7,096 nt of DNA from Chitinophagaceae bacterium (GTDB lineage Bacteria; Bacteroidota; Bacteroidia; Chitinophagales; Chitinophagaceae): contig JAOQAL010000710.1 of NCBI GenBank assembly GCA_025963615.1, positions 1 to 7,096 of the forward strand, read 5' to 3'. Position 1 is the first letter of the stretch, and every line of letters begins with the position of its first letter. Positions 1 through 5,943 of the stretch are shown here, one piece after another. Under the pieces are notes generated by a model, which made no database searches, was not told the origin of the DNA, and was given only the letters and a program-made list of their open reading frames with translations. Made by a program: the position numbers and the translations under genes.

Positions 1-54
1 GCTTCACTCTAACATCATTATTTTAAAAAGAATAAAAGCCTTAATCAACTTAGG

Positions 55-801
55 TTATCGCTTGAAAAAAATAAACAGCGCGCCTATAAACGTTAGTACA
101 ATGACTACTTTCCGATAACTGTCATCTTTTATTTTCGAAACAATTTTAAGTCCCAGCCAAAAGCCCGATGCCAATGCAGGCAACAACCAGATATCTGTCT
201 TGAGCGTAGAGAGCGTTATATTTTTCCAGAAAAAAACCTGGAAAGGAAGTTTAAAAAGATTGATCACCAAAAACACCCAGGCCGCCGTACCAATGAAATC
301 ATTCTTTGACATGCGCATGGCTAAAAAATAGATATTGGAAAAAGCGCCTGCCAGGTTACCCAGCATCGTGGTAAAGCCCGAGATCAAACCCATATTGGCT
401 ACAAATAATTTATTGGACGGTATAATAACCGTTTTCCGGATTTCCATGGTTACCATAATGATTACTGTCAGTATTATTATGACGGCCATTATCCTGCGGA
501 AATAGATTTCATTCAGATCCTTACCAACATAAACGCCGAGTAGGATACCTCCTGCCATCCAGGGTATCAGTTTCCAGAAATGCGGCCATTGTGCGTGACG
601 GTGATAATAAATAACAGCCATAATATCTGCCACACATAGTAATGGTAACACGACTCCCGTGGATGCCTTGCCGCCGAATACAATTGCCATAAGGGTAACA
701 TTGAGCATATCGATTCCCTTTAGGCCTGCTTTGGAAAGTCCGATGATAAAAGCTGACAATACAATCAGTACCCAGTTGGTTAACGTATCAGTGAAAAGCA
801 T
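55..801 (-). CDS. TauE/SafE-family membrane permease (putative anion/sulfite exporter)
   Basis: This is a polytopic inner-membrane protein of about 248 residues, a usual length for the TauE/SafE (TSUP) family, whose members are linked to export of sulfite, sulfoacetate and other small organic anions. The sequence shows about seven or eight hydrophobic segments arranged as two half-repeats. The first half carries GLSKAG near residue 22 after the first helix. The second carries GFTTMLGNLAGAFSNIY near residues 142-158 and an FIGTAAW...NLFKLPFQ stretch typical of Bacteroidota members. An in-frame TTG lies two codons upstream (805-807), but the ATG at 799-801 is the more likely start. The gene follows the ABC ATPase by about 40 bases with no clear promoter or terminator between them, so co-transcription is likely. 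Substrate cannot be read from sequence. Family assignment is secure; function is inferred. Confidence 0.88.
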   Translation of the reverse strand: MLFTDTLTNWVLIVLSAFIIGLSKAGLKGIDMLNVTLMAIVFGGKASTGVVLPLLCVADIMAVIYYHRHAQWPHFWKLIPWMAGGILLGVYVGKDLNEIYFRRIMAVIIILTVIIMVTMEIRKTVIIPSNKLFVANMGLISGFTTMLGNLAGAFSNIYFLAMRMSKNDFIGTAAWVFLVINLFKLPFQVFFWKNITLSTLKTDIWLLPALASGFWLGLKIVSKIKDDSYRKVVIVLTFIGALFIFFKR

Positions 802-843
802 ATCCAATTTATTAGCGATTGTCCCGTTTTTTATATAAATAAT

Positions 844-1821
844 TTATAGGTACCACACATCAGCAGGCAATACTGAAACTGATACGGTATCGCCGGGTAC
901 AAAACTCCCCCGGCTTGTCTGAATACGAATCAAGTCCTGCATGAGCTTTACATCAATGGTATAATAATTCCCCCAGAACAATATGGTCTGTACCTCTCCA
1001 CTGATAGCATCAGGGTCTGTTGTTGTTATATTGAAATGCTCTGGGCGGATTATCATCTTTCTCCCATTCAATGCCACGCGGTGCCTGGTAGCTATGGAAT
1101 TGGCCAGTTTTTTATTTATTAAATTATACTGTCCAAAAAGGCCCGCACAATATTCATTGACCGGTTGCCTGTAGATATGTCCGGGAGTGCCGCGTTGAAT
1201 GATTTCACCATCTTTCATTACAAGGATCGTATCCGCCCAGGAAAGGATATCCGGAGCTTCATGTAAAACCATTAAACAGGTAATGCCAAGTTTTTCTCCA
1301 ATATCATGGATGACCGATTTCATTATTTTCTTGTGCACCATATCCAGATTGGAAAAAGGTTCATCCAGCAATAACAGTTGCGGAGAGGTTGTCAGCAATC
1401 TTGCCAGGGCAATGCGTTGCTTCTCTCCGCCGGAAAGTTGATCGGTTCTTCGCTGTAGTAAATGTTCAATACGGCAGACCGTGTAAAGGGCTATGGCCTG
1501 TTCCAGCGTTAATGTATTGGCATATTCCAGTATTTCATGCACCCAATAATTATTGCGTAGTTCAAAATGCTGGCTCAGGTAAGCAATACCCCGGTGTCCT
1601 GGCATTAAATGTTCTTCGGGACCTAACACCCTTTGTTGTTTAAATCTTATTTCACCGGCCGTCGGCTGTATCCACCCCGCAATCATTTTTAGTAAAGTAG
1701 TTTTCCCTGACCCGGTTTCACCAGCAATAACTAATTTCTGAAAAGGATTTTGTGTAAAATTCAGATCCTTTACCGTAAAATTTTCTTTTTCTCTTTTACT
1801 TATCCCCGTTACCGATAACAT
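844..1821 (-). CDS. ABC transporter ATP-binding protein, mineral/organic-ion importer type with C-terminal TOBE-like domain
   Basis: This is the cytoplasmic ATPase subunit of an ABC transporter. In numbering from the most upstream ATG (1843-1845) it has Walker A GETGSGKTT at 42-50, Q-loop Gln92, signature LSGGE at 137-141, Walker B LLLLDEP at 157-163, D-loop SNLD at 165-168 and switch His195, so all catalytic elements are present. Residues about 245-333 form a C-terminal extension with IRPEHF at 266-271, as in the TOBE/OB region of PotA-, FbpC-, CysA- and MalK-like ATPases. Three in-frame ATGs compete (1843-1845, 1825-1827, 1819-1821). I chose the last because the ABC fold usually begins at the MLSVTGISK stretch and a promoter-like pair lies just upstream. 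No ABC permease or binding protein is nearby. The downstream neighbour is a TauE/SafE permease. The substrate (molybdate, sulfate, iron, polyamine or other) is unknown. Confidence 0.9.
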   Translation of the reverse strand: MLSVTGISKREKENFTVKDLNFTQNPFQKLVIAGETGSGKTTLLKMIAGWIQPTAGEIRFKQQRVLGPEEHLMPGHRGIAYLSQHFELRNNYWVHEILEYANTLTLEQAIALYTVCRIEHLLQRRTDQLSGGEKQRIALARLLTTSPQLLLLDEPFSNLDMVHKKIMKSVIHDIGEKLGITCLMVLHEAPDILSWADTILVMKDGEIIQRGTPGHIYRQPVNEYCAGLFGQYNLINKKLANSIATRHRVALNGRKMIIRPEHFNITTTDPDAISGEVQTILFWGNYYTIDVKLMQDLIRIQTSRGSFVPGDTVSVSVLPADVWYL

Positions 1822-1831
1822 TGCCATGACC

Positions 1832-1861
1832 CGAAAATAAATCATACCGGGTAATTGTCAA
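1832..1861 (-). promoter_or_regulatory. Candidate Bacteroidota-type promoter for the ABC ATPase gene
   Basis: On the minus strand TTG (1859-1861) lies 19 bases upstream of TATTTTCG (1832-1839). This approximates the Bacteroidota pattern of a -33 TTG and a -7 TAnnTTTG, with one mismatch in the -7 box. If real, transcription would start near the two downstream ATGs and would exclude the most upstream start codon of the ATPase. Such short motifs arise often by chance in AT-rich DNA, so this is tentative. Confidence 0.25.
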
Positions 1862-1876
1862 GAAATGGAAATTTTC

Positions 1877-1898
1877 AAAAAAGGTTCCGATACCGGAA
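1877..1898 (-). terminator. Weak intrinsic terminator candidate after the DUF3037 gene
   Basis: Reading the minus strand just past the DUF3037 stop, TTCCG pairs with CGGAA around a four-base GTAT loop (1885-1898). CC and a run of six T (1877-1882) follow. The stem is only five base pairs, so termination would be inefficient. Its place between the kinase/DUF3037 pair and the ABC gene is what a unit boundary would look like. Confidence 0.35.
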
Positions 1899-1911
1899 AT
1901 TGGTTTAAATA

Positions 1912-2322
1912 TTAAACCTTCGAACCTGAAAGCACTAGCTGTTTGTGCAATTGCTCTAGTGTGTCATTGGCATTTTTACATAAACCCGGATGCACTGCGG
2001 AAGTCTGCAATACCGTGCTACGTTTCGCCGTCAGCCAGCGGAAACGGGAAGCTATATCGAGAATGGCAATTGGACCCGCCCCGGGATTGCCAATACTTAT
2101 TTGTTCAAAGGCTTTTAAATGCAGCTGGACTTCGTTAATATCCACATCAGGAAATAAAGCAATCAGGCGCGATTCATCCAACGTAAAAATTGTTTGCAAA
2201 AATTGTTGCGATTTGCAATAAATAATAACTCCCACGTTCAGAAACTCTTCCCGTTCAACCCGCGGTACCACTCTGATAATGGCGTATTCAAATAAATGAT
2301 TGTCTGGCATGATTGGCTTCAT
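1912..2322 (-). CDS. DUF3037 family protein
   Basis: This is a soluble protein of 136 residues with no signal peptide or membrane segment. It matches DUF3037 by the N-terminal FEYAIIRVVPRVEREEFLNV block followed by GVIIYC (about residues 10-35), and by the later SRFRWLTAKRSTVLQTS block (about 87-103) with a C-terminal helix rich in Leu (DTLEQLHKQLVL). Its length is normal for the family. The biochemical role is unknown. The start ATG (2320-2322) lies inside the 3' end of the HipA-like kinase gene, giving a 35-base overlap in another frame. A second ATG four codons in (2308-2310) would cut the overlap to 23 bases. Either way the two are very probably translationally coupled. From memory, DUF3037 genes commonly sit beside HipA-like kinase genes in several phyla, which suggests a shared function. 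Confidence 0.85.
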   Translation of the reverse strand: MKPIMPDNHLFEYAIIRVVPRVEREEFLNVGVIIYCKSQQFLQTIFTLDESRLIALFPDVDINEVQLHLKAFEQISIGNPGAGPIAILDIASRFRWLTAKRSTVLQTSAVHPGLCKNANDTLEQLHKQLVLSGSKV

Positions 2323-3085
2323 TTACAAAAATGGCTGAGTGGGCAATCCTGTTTGTTAAAAAATTAATATACACTTCCCGCATGTCATCGGGACTCTCAC
2401 TGTTATCATCGCTGCTTAACCAGGCAACCGGCACCAGTTCAACAATTGACCTTATCCTGGCCGGCGTAAGTACCGTTCTTAGTTGTATATCCGCAATTTC
2501 TATTTCATCCGCACGGGGCAATAATACATGATCCTTTATTTGTACAAAAGGCCTTTCCGACTGGTCCTTCCAGTTATGCCAGGAATGATGAAAATACAAG
2601 GCGGCACCATGATCTATCAACCAGAGTTCGTTATGCCAGGTAAGCATATTGGTATTACGGGCCGTGCGGTCAACATTGGTTAACAAAGCATCCAGCCACA
2701 CAATTCGGGAAGCCAATTTATTATCCGGTTTTGTCACAGCCGGATCGAACGTGATAGCACCGGATAAATAATGAAGACCCAGATTTATTCCTTCACTTGC
2801 CCGCAAGAGGTCCTGTATTTCCTCATCCGGTTCTGTACGGCCAAAAGCTTCATCCAGGTTGGCGAATACAATTTCGGGTACTTTTAATCCGGCAGCTCTT
2901 GCTATTTCACCTCCAATAAGATCAGCGATCAGCGCTTTAGGGCCCTGCCCCGCCCCGCGGAATTTCAGGACATATAAAAAGCCGTCATCCGCTTCCGTTA
3001 TAGCAGGCAATGAGCCACCTTCACGCAATGGAGTCACATATCTTGTTACCTGCACGGTCCTTATTTCCGGGCTACCAACATTCAT
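2288..3085 (-). CDS. Compact HipA-like kinase family protein
   Basis: This 265-residue cytosolic protein has the features of a HipA-type Ser/Thr kinase fold. VLKFRG (39-44) supplies a likely ATP-binding Lys41 and is followed by a glycine-containing GAGQGPKA loop. Glu60 in GGEIARAAGL is a candidate partner for the lysine. NVDRTARN (137-144) resembles the HipA catalytic Asp-x4-Asn motif, with Asp139 and Asn144. LIDHG (156-160) stands where the metal-binding DFG-type Asp is expected (Asp158). Canonical HipA toxins are about 440 residues, so this is a short form lacking the usual N-terminal subdomain; I think it belongs to the separate HipA_2-type family. No HipB-like helix-turn-helix gene is adjacent. 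An AAGGA lies nine bases before the ATG, a rare Shine-Dalgarno-like site in this window. Substrate and toxicity are unknown; kinase activity is inferred from motifs. Confidence 0.85.
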   Translation of the reverse strand: MNVGSPEIRTVQVTRYVTPLREGGSLPAITEADDGFLYVLKFRGAGQGPKALIADLIGGEIARAAGLKVPEIVFANLDEAFGRTEPDEEIQDLLRASEGINLGLHYLSGAITFDPAVTKPDNKLASRIVWLDALLTNVDRTARNTNMLTWHNELWLIDHGAALYFHHSWHNWKDQSERPFVQIKDHVLLPRADEIEIADIQLRTVLTPARIRSIVELVPVAWLSSDDNSESPDDMREVYINFLTNRIAHSAIFVNEANHARQSFI

Positions 3086-3128
3086 ATATCCGGTTCCTTA
3101 TTAATTACTGGCATTTATCCCAATGAAA

Positions 3129-3136
3129 CAAAAATA
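3129..3136 (-). promoter_or_regulatory. Candidate -7 promoter element for the HipA-like/DUF3037 unit
   Basis: The minus strand reads TATTTTTG, a full match to the Bacteroidota -7 consensus TAnnTTTG. It lies in the 95-base gap between the thioredoxin gene's stop and the kinase gene's ATG, and would give a leader of about 35-40 bases. I see no convincing TTG at the expected -33 distance. It suggests the kinase pair can be transcribed separately from the upstream genes. Confidence 0.4.
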
Positions 3137-3180
3137 TACTTTTCGGGCAAGCTGTGATGAAAGAAAATTATTGATAATTT

Positions 3181-3786
3181 TTATTCGGCAGCGAGTTGTT
3201 TTAAAAAGTCTTCAAACCTTTTAGTCTCGTAGTTAGCTATCCCCTGTTCACGAAAAACTATTTTTCCTTTTTTGTCAATCACCAGGGTGGTTGGTAATGT
3301 ACCGGAGAATACAATACCCGGGATAGATCCGGCGGTTTTGAATAAAGGAAGTTGATAATTATGATACACCATAAACTTTCCCGATTTATTAAAATCCCCG
3401 TCAACATCCGTAATAATAAAAACAATATTGCTGTCCTGGCTCACCCTATTAAATAACTTGTTAATCCCCGGCATTTCTGCCATGCAGGGCGGGCACCAAA
3501 CAGCCCAGAAATTCATAAAAATCACCTTTCCTTTAAGAGAAACCAGGCTTAATGAAGAATCCTTTGCATTAGTAAATGTAATATCCGGCGCTAATGGAAA
3601 GTCCTTTCCGGTGGCCCGGCTGGTTGCAGGAGGAATATCTGGCTTAAACAGCCCGATTTTCATGAATCCCATGATGACGTTCGCTTTTACCTCAGGAAAA
3701 ACAATCATCATTATAATAAACACAACAAGCAGAGTCATTATACTATTTGACCATGTAAACCAACCATAATTTTTTTTGGCATCCAT
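3181..3786 (-). CDS. Membrane-anchored TlpA/ResA-like thioredoxin-fold protein
   Basis: This 201-residue protein has a short basic N-terminus, one hydrophobic segment (about residues 17-30) without a clear signal-peptidase site, and a C-terminal thioredoxin-fold domain. It is therefore predicted to be anchored in the inner membrane facing the periplasm. The domain contains VIFMNFWAVWCPPC with the redox pair Cys98/Cys101, and the cis-proline loop GTLPTTLVID with Pro165. The FPLAPDITFTN start and the LVSLKGKV strand before the active site are typical of TlpA/ResA-like reductases in the AhpC/TSA-TlpA group. Likely work is thiol-disulfide exchange on envelope proteins, for example during cytochrome maturation, but no cytochrome gene is present to support a specific partner. 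It starts 30 bases after the nth-like stop, so co-transcription is likely. The start is an ATG. Confidence 0.9.
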   Translation of the reverse strand: MDAKKNYGWFTWSNSIMTLLVVFIIMMIVFPEVKANVIMGFMKIGLFKPDIPPATSRATGKDFPLAPDITFTNAKDSSLSLVSLKGKVIFMNFWAVWCPPCMAEMPGINKLFNRVSQDSNIVFIITDVDGDFNKSGKFMVYHNYQLPLFKTAGSIPGIVFSGTLPTTLVIDKKGKIVFREQGIANYETKRFEDFLKQLAAE

Positions 3787-3816
3787 GTTTAAAATTAATA
3801 ACCGGATTCGTATTGA

Positions 3817-4443
3817 TCACTTATTACTATTGTAGAAAGCACAAACCGTATTCATAATACATATTTCACATTTGGGCTGAGGCCTGCAGATTTCCCTGCC
3901 GTGAAATGACATGGCCATTCCAGCATCCCATTGCTTCTGCGGGAGGATATCCATGATTTGTTTTTCAATTTTCTTAGGATCTGTTCCGGAAGCCATCCCA
4001 AGCCTTGGCGCCACCCTCACCACATGCAGGTCAACAATTACCCCTTCGGCCGGCACACCGGCTTCCCGCATAATAACATTCGCTGACTTCCGTCCGATGC
4101 CGGGTAATTGCGTAAGTTCTTCCTGCGTTAACGGGATGTCGTTGTCTTTCTTAATTTTTTTCGATAACTCCAGCAGCCATTTAGTTTTATTAGCAAAATT
4201 TCTCACTTTCCCTATGAAAGGATATAAAGTTTCCGGTGTGGCTTTCGCTAATGCCTTCATATTCGGAAAGCCCTTGAATAAAGCTGGTGCAAGCTGGTTG
4301 ATATTCCTGTCTGAATCCTGCGCGGACAATACCACCATTACTACCAGTTGATAAACACTCCCATAATCCAATGGATGTTTTTTACCCTTGTATTTTTTAA
4401 GCAATGGTTTTATAGCTTCCGGCCAGTTCACTTTCGTAGGCAT
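3817..4443 (-). CDS. nth: Endonuclease III-like DNA glycosylase/AP lyase
   Basis: This 208-residue protein is close in length to E. coli endonuclease III (211), the base-excision-repair enzyme that removes oxidised pyrimidines and cleaves the abasic site. LSAQDSD (39-45) matches the conserved N-terminal block. The helix-hairpin-helix LPGIGRKSAN (113-122) contains the predicted catalytic Lys119, and VDLHVVRV (137-144) contains Asp138, in the same positions as Lys120 and Asp138 of the E. coli enzyme. Four C-terminal cysteines (186, 192, 195, 201) should bind the [4Fe-4S] cluster. Their spacing is C-X5-C-X2-C-X5-C, one residue shorter in the first loop than the usual C-X6-C. The bulk of the fold is otherwise intact, so I expect an active glycosylase; substrate range could differ from classical Nth. 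It starts at an ATG and is followed closely by the thioredoxin-like gene. Confidence 0.93.
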   Translation of the reverse strand: MPTKVNWPEAIKPLLKKYKGKKHPLDYGSVYQLVVMVVLSAQDSDRNINQLAPALFKGFPNMKALAKATPETLYPFIGKVRNFANKTKWLLELSKKIKKDNDIPLTQEELTQLPGIGRKSANVIMREAGVPAEGVIVDLHVVRVAPRLGMASGTDPKKIEKQIMDILPQKQWDAGMAMSFHGREICRPQPKCEICIMNTVCAFYNSNK

Positions 4444-4467
4444 GTCGAAGAATTTTAGTAAATAAAT

Positions 4468-4569
4468 CTACAACAAAATAATAATTACAGGATTTAAAAC
4501 CGTGATATCTCCCTTGATAAAATCGCGCACCTTGTTCCTTGCAAAATGCTGATCAGACAGGATCATCAT
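4468..4569 (-). CDS. Possible small ORF, 33 residues, coupled to the channel gene
   Basis: On the minus strand an ATG overlaps the stop of the upstream channel gene (ATGA at 4566-4569), a common sign of translational coupling, and is followed by a second in-frame ATG. The frame runs for 33 codons to a TAG at 4468-4470. The product would begin MMILSDQHFARNKVRD, with a charged first half and a hydrophobic end (PVIIILL). I recognise no family. It fills most of the 122-base gap before the nth-like gene. The ORF is short and lacks an independent ribosome-binding site, so it may be chance. Confidence 0.25.
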   Translation of the reverse strand: MMILSDQHFARNKVRDFIKGDITVLNPVIIILL

Positions 4570-5534
4570 CCCACACTGGCCTTCGAAATAAAGTAAACAT
4601 TCATGGTTACGTAAATCACAACCAATACCTGGGCAACAATCATATCAAATCGTTTGGCCTGCATTAGCTTATTTTCCTTTACGAGCTTCAATGAATAGAC
4701 TGTTGCCGCTACTACGGAAAAAATAAAAAACAAAGTAAGTCCATGCAGGGTGTCTACCAGGGTGAAAGAACTGGACTCTGGTAACGCCGAATCGATAATG
4801 TATTTATTCCCAATTACAGCAAATAAAGATCCCACACTTAATCCGAAACGCGAATCAATACTATCCGGATGTATATAAAAGCACATATACGCTATCAGGA
4901 AAGCGATATACATTCCTAAAAACATTTTCCAGAATAAGCCGCCGGCATCCCGCTTGATACTGAGTCTTACCCTAAATGAGCCATATTCGGTATGTGGCTT
5001 CGCCAGGCTTTCATCGCCAAAGGCGGTTTCATACGCCTTAATTCCCGTGGAAATAATGCAGCTGTCTATTTTCCAGCCACTAAATGTAAAACGCCGGTCG
5101 AAATGCGCACCAACCGTATCGGCCGCAAAAACCAGTGCTTTTGAATCATACTGTGAATTCTCAATAGAAAGCCTAAGTTTCTGGACATCAAAAGGAAAGT
5201 TGCCTATTCTCCAGGAATCTTTCATCACGCATTGCAGTTTCATTTGCATCGATATCCTGCCATCTGAAGTGTCTACCGTTGAAAATGCTTTATTAACGGT
5301 CTTTGCCTGTGGCACTTCCAGGTTTTGCAAAAAATCAAAATCCTTGTTTTTATATTTTAACCACAACCAGAAATTGACCGTATATTCCTTTTGTTTGAAA
5401 TCAATATCGTGAACGCTGGTTATGTAGATCCCGATTCTAACGGTATCCGGTTTCACGTCCTGGGCTTGGGAAGTAAGTCCCAGGAATAGTAAACCAAAAA
5501 TGAAGAGGACACAGAGAATGGTATTTTTTTTCAC
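4566..5534 (-). CDS. Prokaryotic pentameric ligand-gated ion channel (Cys-loop family) homologue
   Basis: The protein (322 residues from the GTG at 5532-5534) has a signal peptide, a beta-rich extracellular domain and four membrane helices, the plan of prokaryotic pLGICs such as GLIC and ELIC. The signal peptide begins KKNTILCVLFIFGL and likely ends at SQA|QD. The ligand-binding-like domain shows IGIYITSVHDIDFKQKEYTV and the family hallmark FPFDVQ. Asp and Leu occupy the two Cys-loop cysteine positions, as usual in prokaryotes. Helices lie near residues 200-220, 228-247, 260-282 and 294-317 of this start. M2 (SRFGLSVGSLFAVIGNKY) is atypical for a pore: glycine-rich, with Asn-Lys inside it. 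The frame stays open upstream to a TTG at 5616-5618, but the signal peptide and a promoter-like pair favour the GTG. It probably forms a membrane channel or sensor; ligand and ion selectivity are unknown. Confidence 0.85.
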   Translation of the reverse strand: MKKNTILCVLFIFGLLFLGLTSQAQDVKPDTVRIGIYITSVHDIDFKQKEYTVNFWLWLKYKNKDFDFLQNLEVPQAKTVNKAFSTVDTSDGRISMQMKLQCVMKDSWRIGNFPFDVQKLRLSIENSQYDSKALVFAADTVGAHFDRRFTFSGWKIDSCIISTGIKAYETAFGDESLAKPHTEYGSFRVRLSIKRDAGGLFWKMFLGMYIAFLIAYMCFYIHPDSIDSRFGLSVGSLFAVIGNKYIIDSALPESSSFTLVDTLHGLTLFFIFSVVAATVYSLKLVKENKLMQAKRFDMIVAQVLVVIYVTMNVYFISKASVG

Positions 5535-5555
5535 TTTTTTGGATTTAATATACTT

Positions 5556-5585
5556 GAAAGATAAAAAACTGTATTGAAAAGCAAA
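5556..5585 (-). promoter_or_regulatory. Candidate Bacteroidota promoter for the channel gene
   Basis: On the minus strand TTTG (5582-5585) is followed after 18 bases by TATCTTTC (5556-5563), one mismatch from the TAnnTTTG -7 consensus at near-normal spacing. Transcription would begin roughly 10-20 bases before the GTG at 5532-5534. This supports that start and means the upstream TTG-initiated extension would not be in the transcript. No experimental evidence; motif match only. Confidence 0.4.
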
Positions 5586-5682
5586 CAATATCTTTCCGTA
5601 GGGCGGACTATAATGCAATTTAAAAATTGTAAAAAAACGAGGCTATCTTAAAAGTGAGAGACCGCTCTGTTTATCCGGCAAG

Positions 5683-5730
5683 TTCTTTAGGAAGCAAGTA
5701 AATAAATTAAGGATGTTTTGATTTTAATTG
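5683..5730. repeat. Imperfect direct repeat, copy A
   Basis: This 48-base stretch starts TTCTTTAGGAAG, then CAAG, TAAATAAA and, at its end, TTTTAATTG. A second copy lies at 5931-5977. The two share the first 12 bases, the CAA and TAAATAAA blocks and the last nine bases, with a few substitutions and single-base gaps. The copies bracket the palindromic repeats between them. Confidence 0.6.
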
Positions 5731-5750
5731 CCCTGCTCTTTAGCACAGGG
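5731..5750. repeat. Degenerate palindrome (CCCTG...CAGGG hairpin)
   Basis: CCC (5731-5733) and TGCT pair with AGCA and GGG (5748-5750), leaving a two-base CA bulge on the right arm and a CTTT loop. The right half contains CTTTAGCACAGGG, so this looks like a decayed copy of a once perfect 20-base palindrome. It sits directly after direct repeat copy A. Confidence 0.5.
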
Positions 5751-5770
5751 AGTAAACATAGTAAGCTGTA

Positions 5771-5848
5771 TTGGCTTTAGCCAAATTCCCTATCAAATGA
5801 AATACTTGCCAACAGTAAAAGCTGATAAATTGATTTGGCTAAAGCCGG
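5771..5848. repeat. REPIN-like pair of inverted palindromes
   Basis: Two copies of a 14-base word face each other: GGCTTTAGCCAAAT at 5773-5786 and its exact reverse complement ATTTGGCTAAAGCC at 5833-5846, separated by 46 bases. The left arm is itself a palindrome (TTGGCT-TT-AGCCAA, 5771-5784) and the right arm has a GGCT-AA-AGCC core. Two short palindromes in inverted orientation forming one long hairpin is the layout of a REPIN, the mobile repeat mobilised by REP-associated tyrosine transposases (RAYT/TnpA_REP). GGCTTTAGCC-type words are, from memory, frequent interspersed repeats in Bacteroidota. No transposase is present in the window, so mobility would be in trans. The pairing is directly visible; the class assignment is inference. 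Confidence 0.6.
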
Positions 5849-5870
5849 AAGCTTTTGTTTATCATTGAAC

Positions 5871-5890
5871 CCCCGCCTTCAAAGGCGGGG
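5871..5890. repeat. GC-rich perfect palindrome (CCCCGCCTT/AAGGCGGGG)
   Basis: CCCCGCCTT (5871-5879) is followed by CA and then its exact reverse complement AAGGCGGGG (5882-5890). The nine-base-pair stem would be very stable and stands out in AT-rich surroundings. No T-run follows on either strand, so it is not a classical intrinsic terminator. It lies 24 bases after the REPIN-like pair and is probably part of the same repeat cluster. Confidence 0.7.
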
Positions 5891-5925
5891 CAACAGGGAT
5901 TGACGAATCTGTATGATTTCAATTT

Positions 5926-5943
5926 CCTTCTTCTTTAGGAAGG
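5926..5943. repeat. Short hairpin overlapping direct repeat copy B
   Basis: CCTTC (5926-5930) pairs with GAAGG (5938-5942) across TTCTTTAG, extendable by one wobble and one A-T pair. Its right half is the start of direct repeat copy B. Copy A lacks the left half, so only copy B can fold this way. Confidence 0.4.

Noticed and set aside
1..54. Terminator or further gene downstream of the TauE/SafE gene
   Set aside because: The stretch is AT-rich with only a weak CCT...AGG pairing and no coding frame long enough to support.
2288..3085. Classical HipBA toxin-antitoxin locus
   Set aside because: No HipB-like DNA-binding gene is adjacent, the kinase is far shorter than HipA, and the partner is DUF3037 instead.
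3911..4351. A 146-codon open frame on the plus strand
   Set aside because: It lies wholly antisense to the nth-like gene, whose motifs are intact, and its translation shows no domain-like pattern.
4954..5412. A 152-codon open frame on the plus strand
   Set aside because: It is antisense to the extracellular domain of the channel homologue; the minus-strand frame explains the coding signal.
5871..5890. Intrinsic terminator
   Set aside because: The stem is strong, but no T-run follows on either strand; it fits better as a palindromic repeat.
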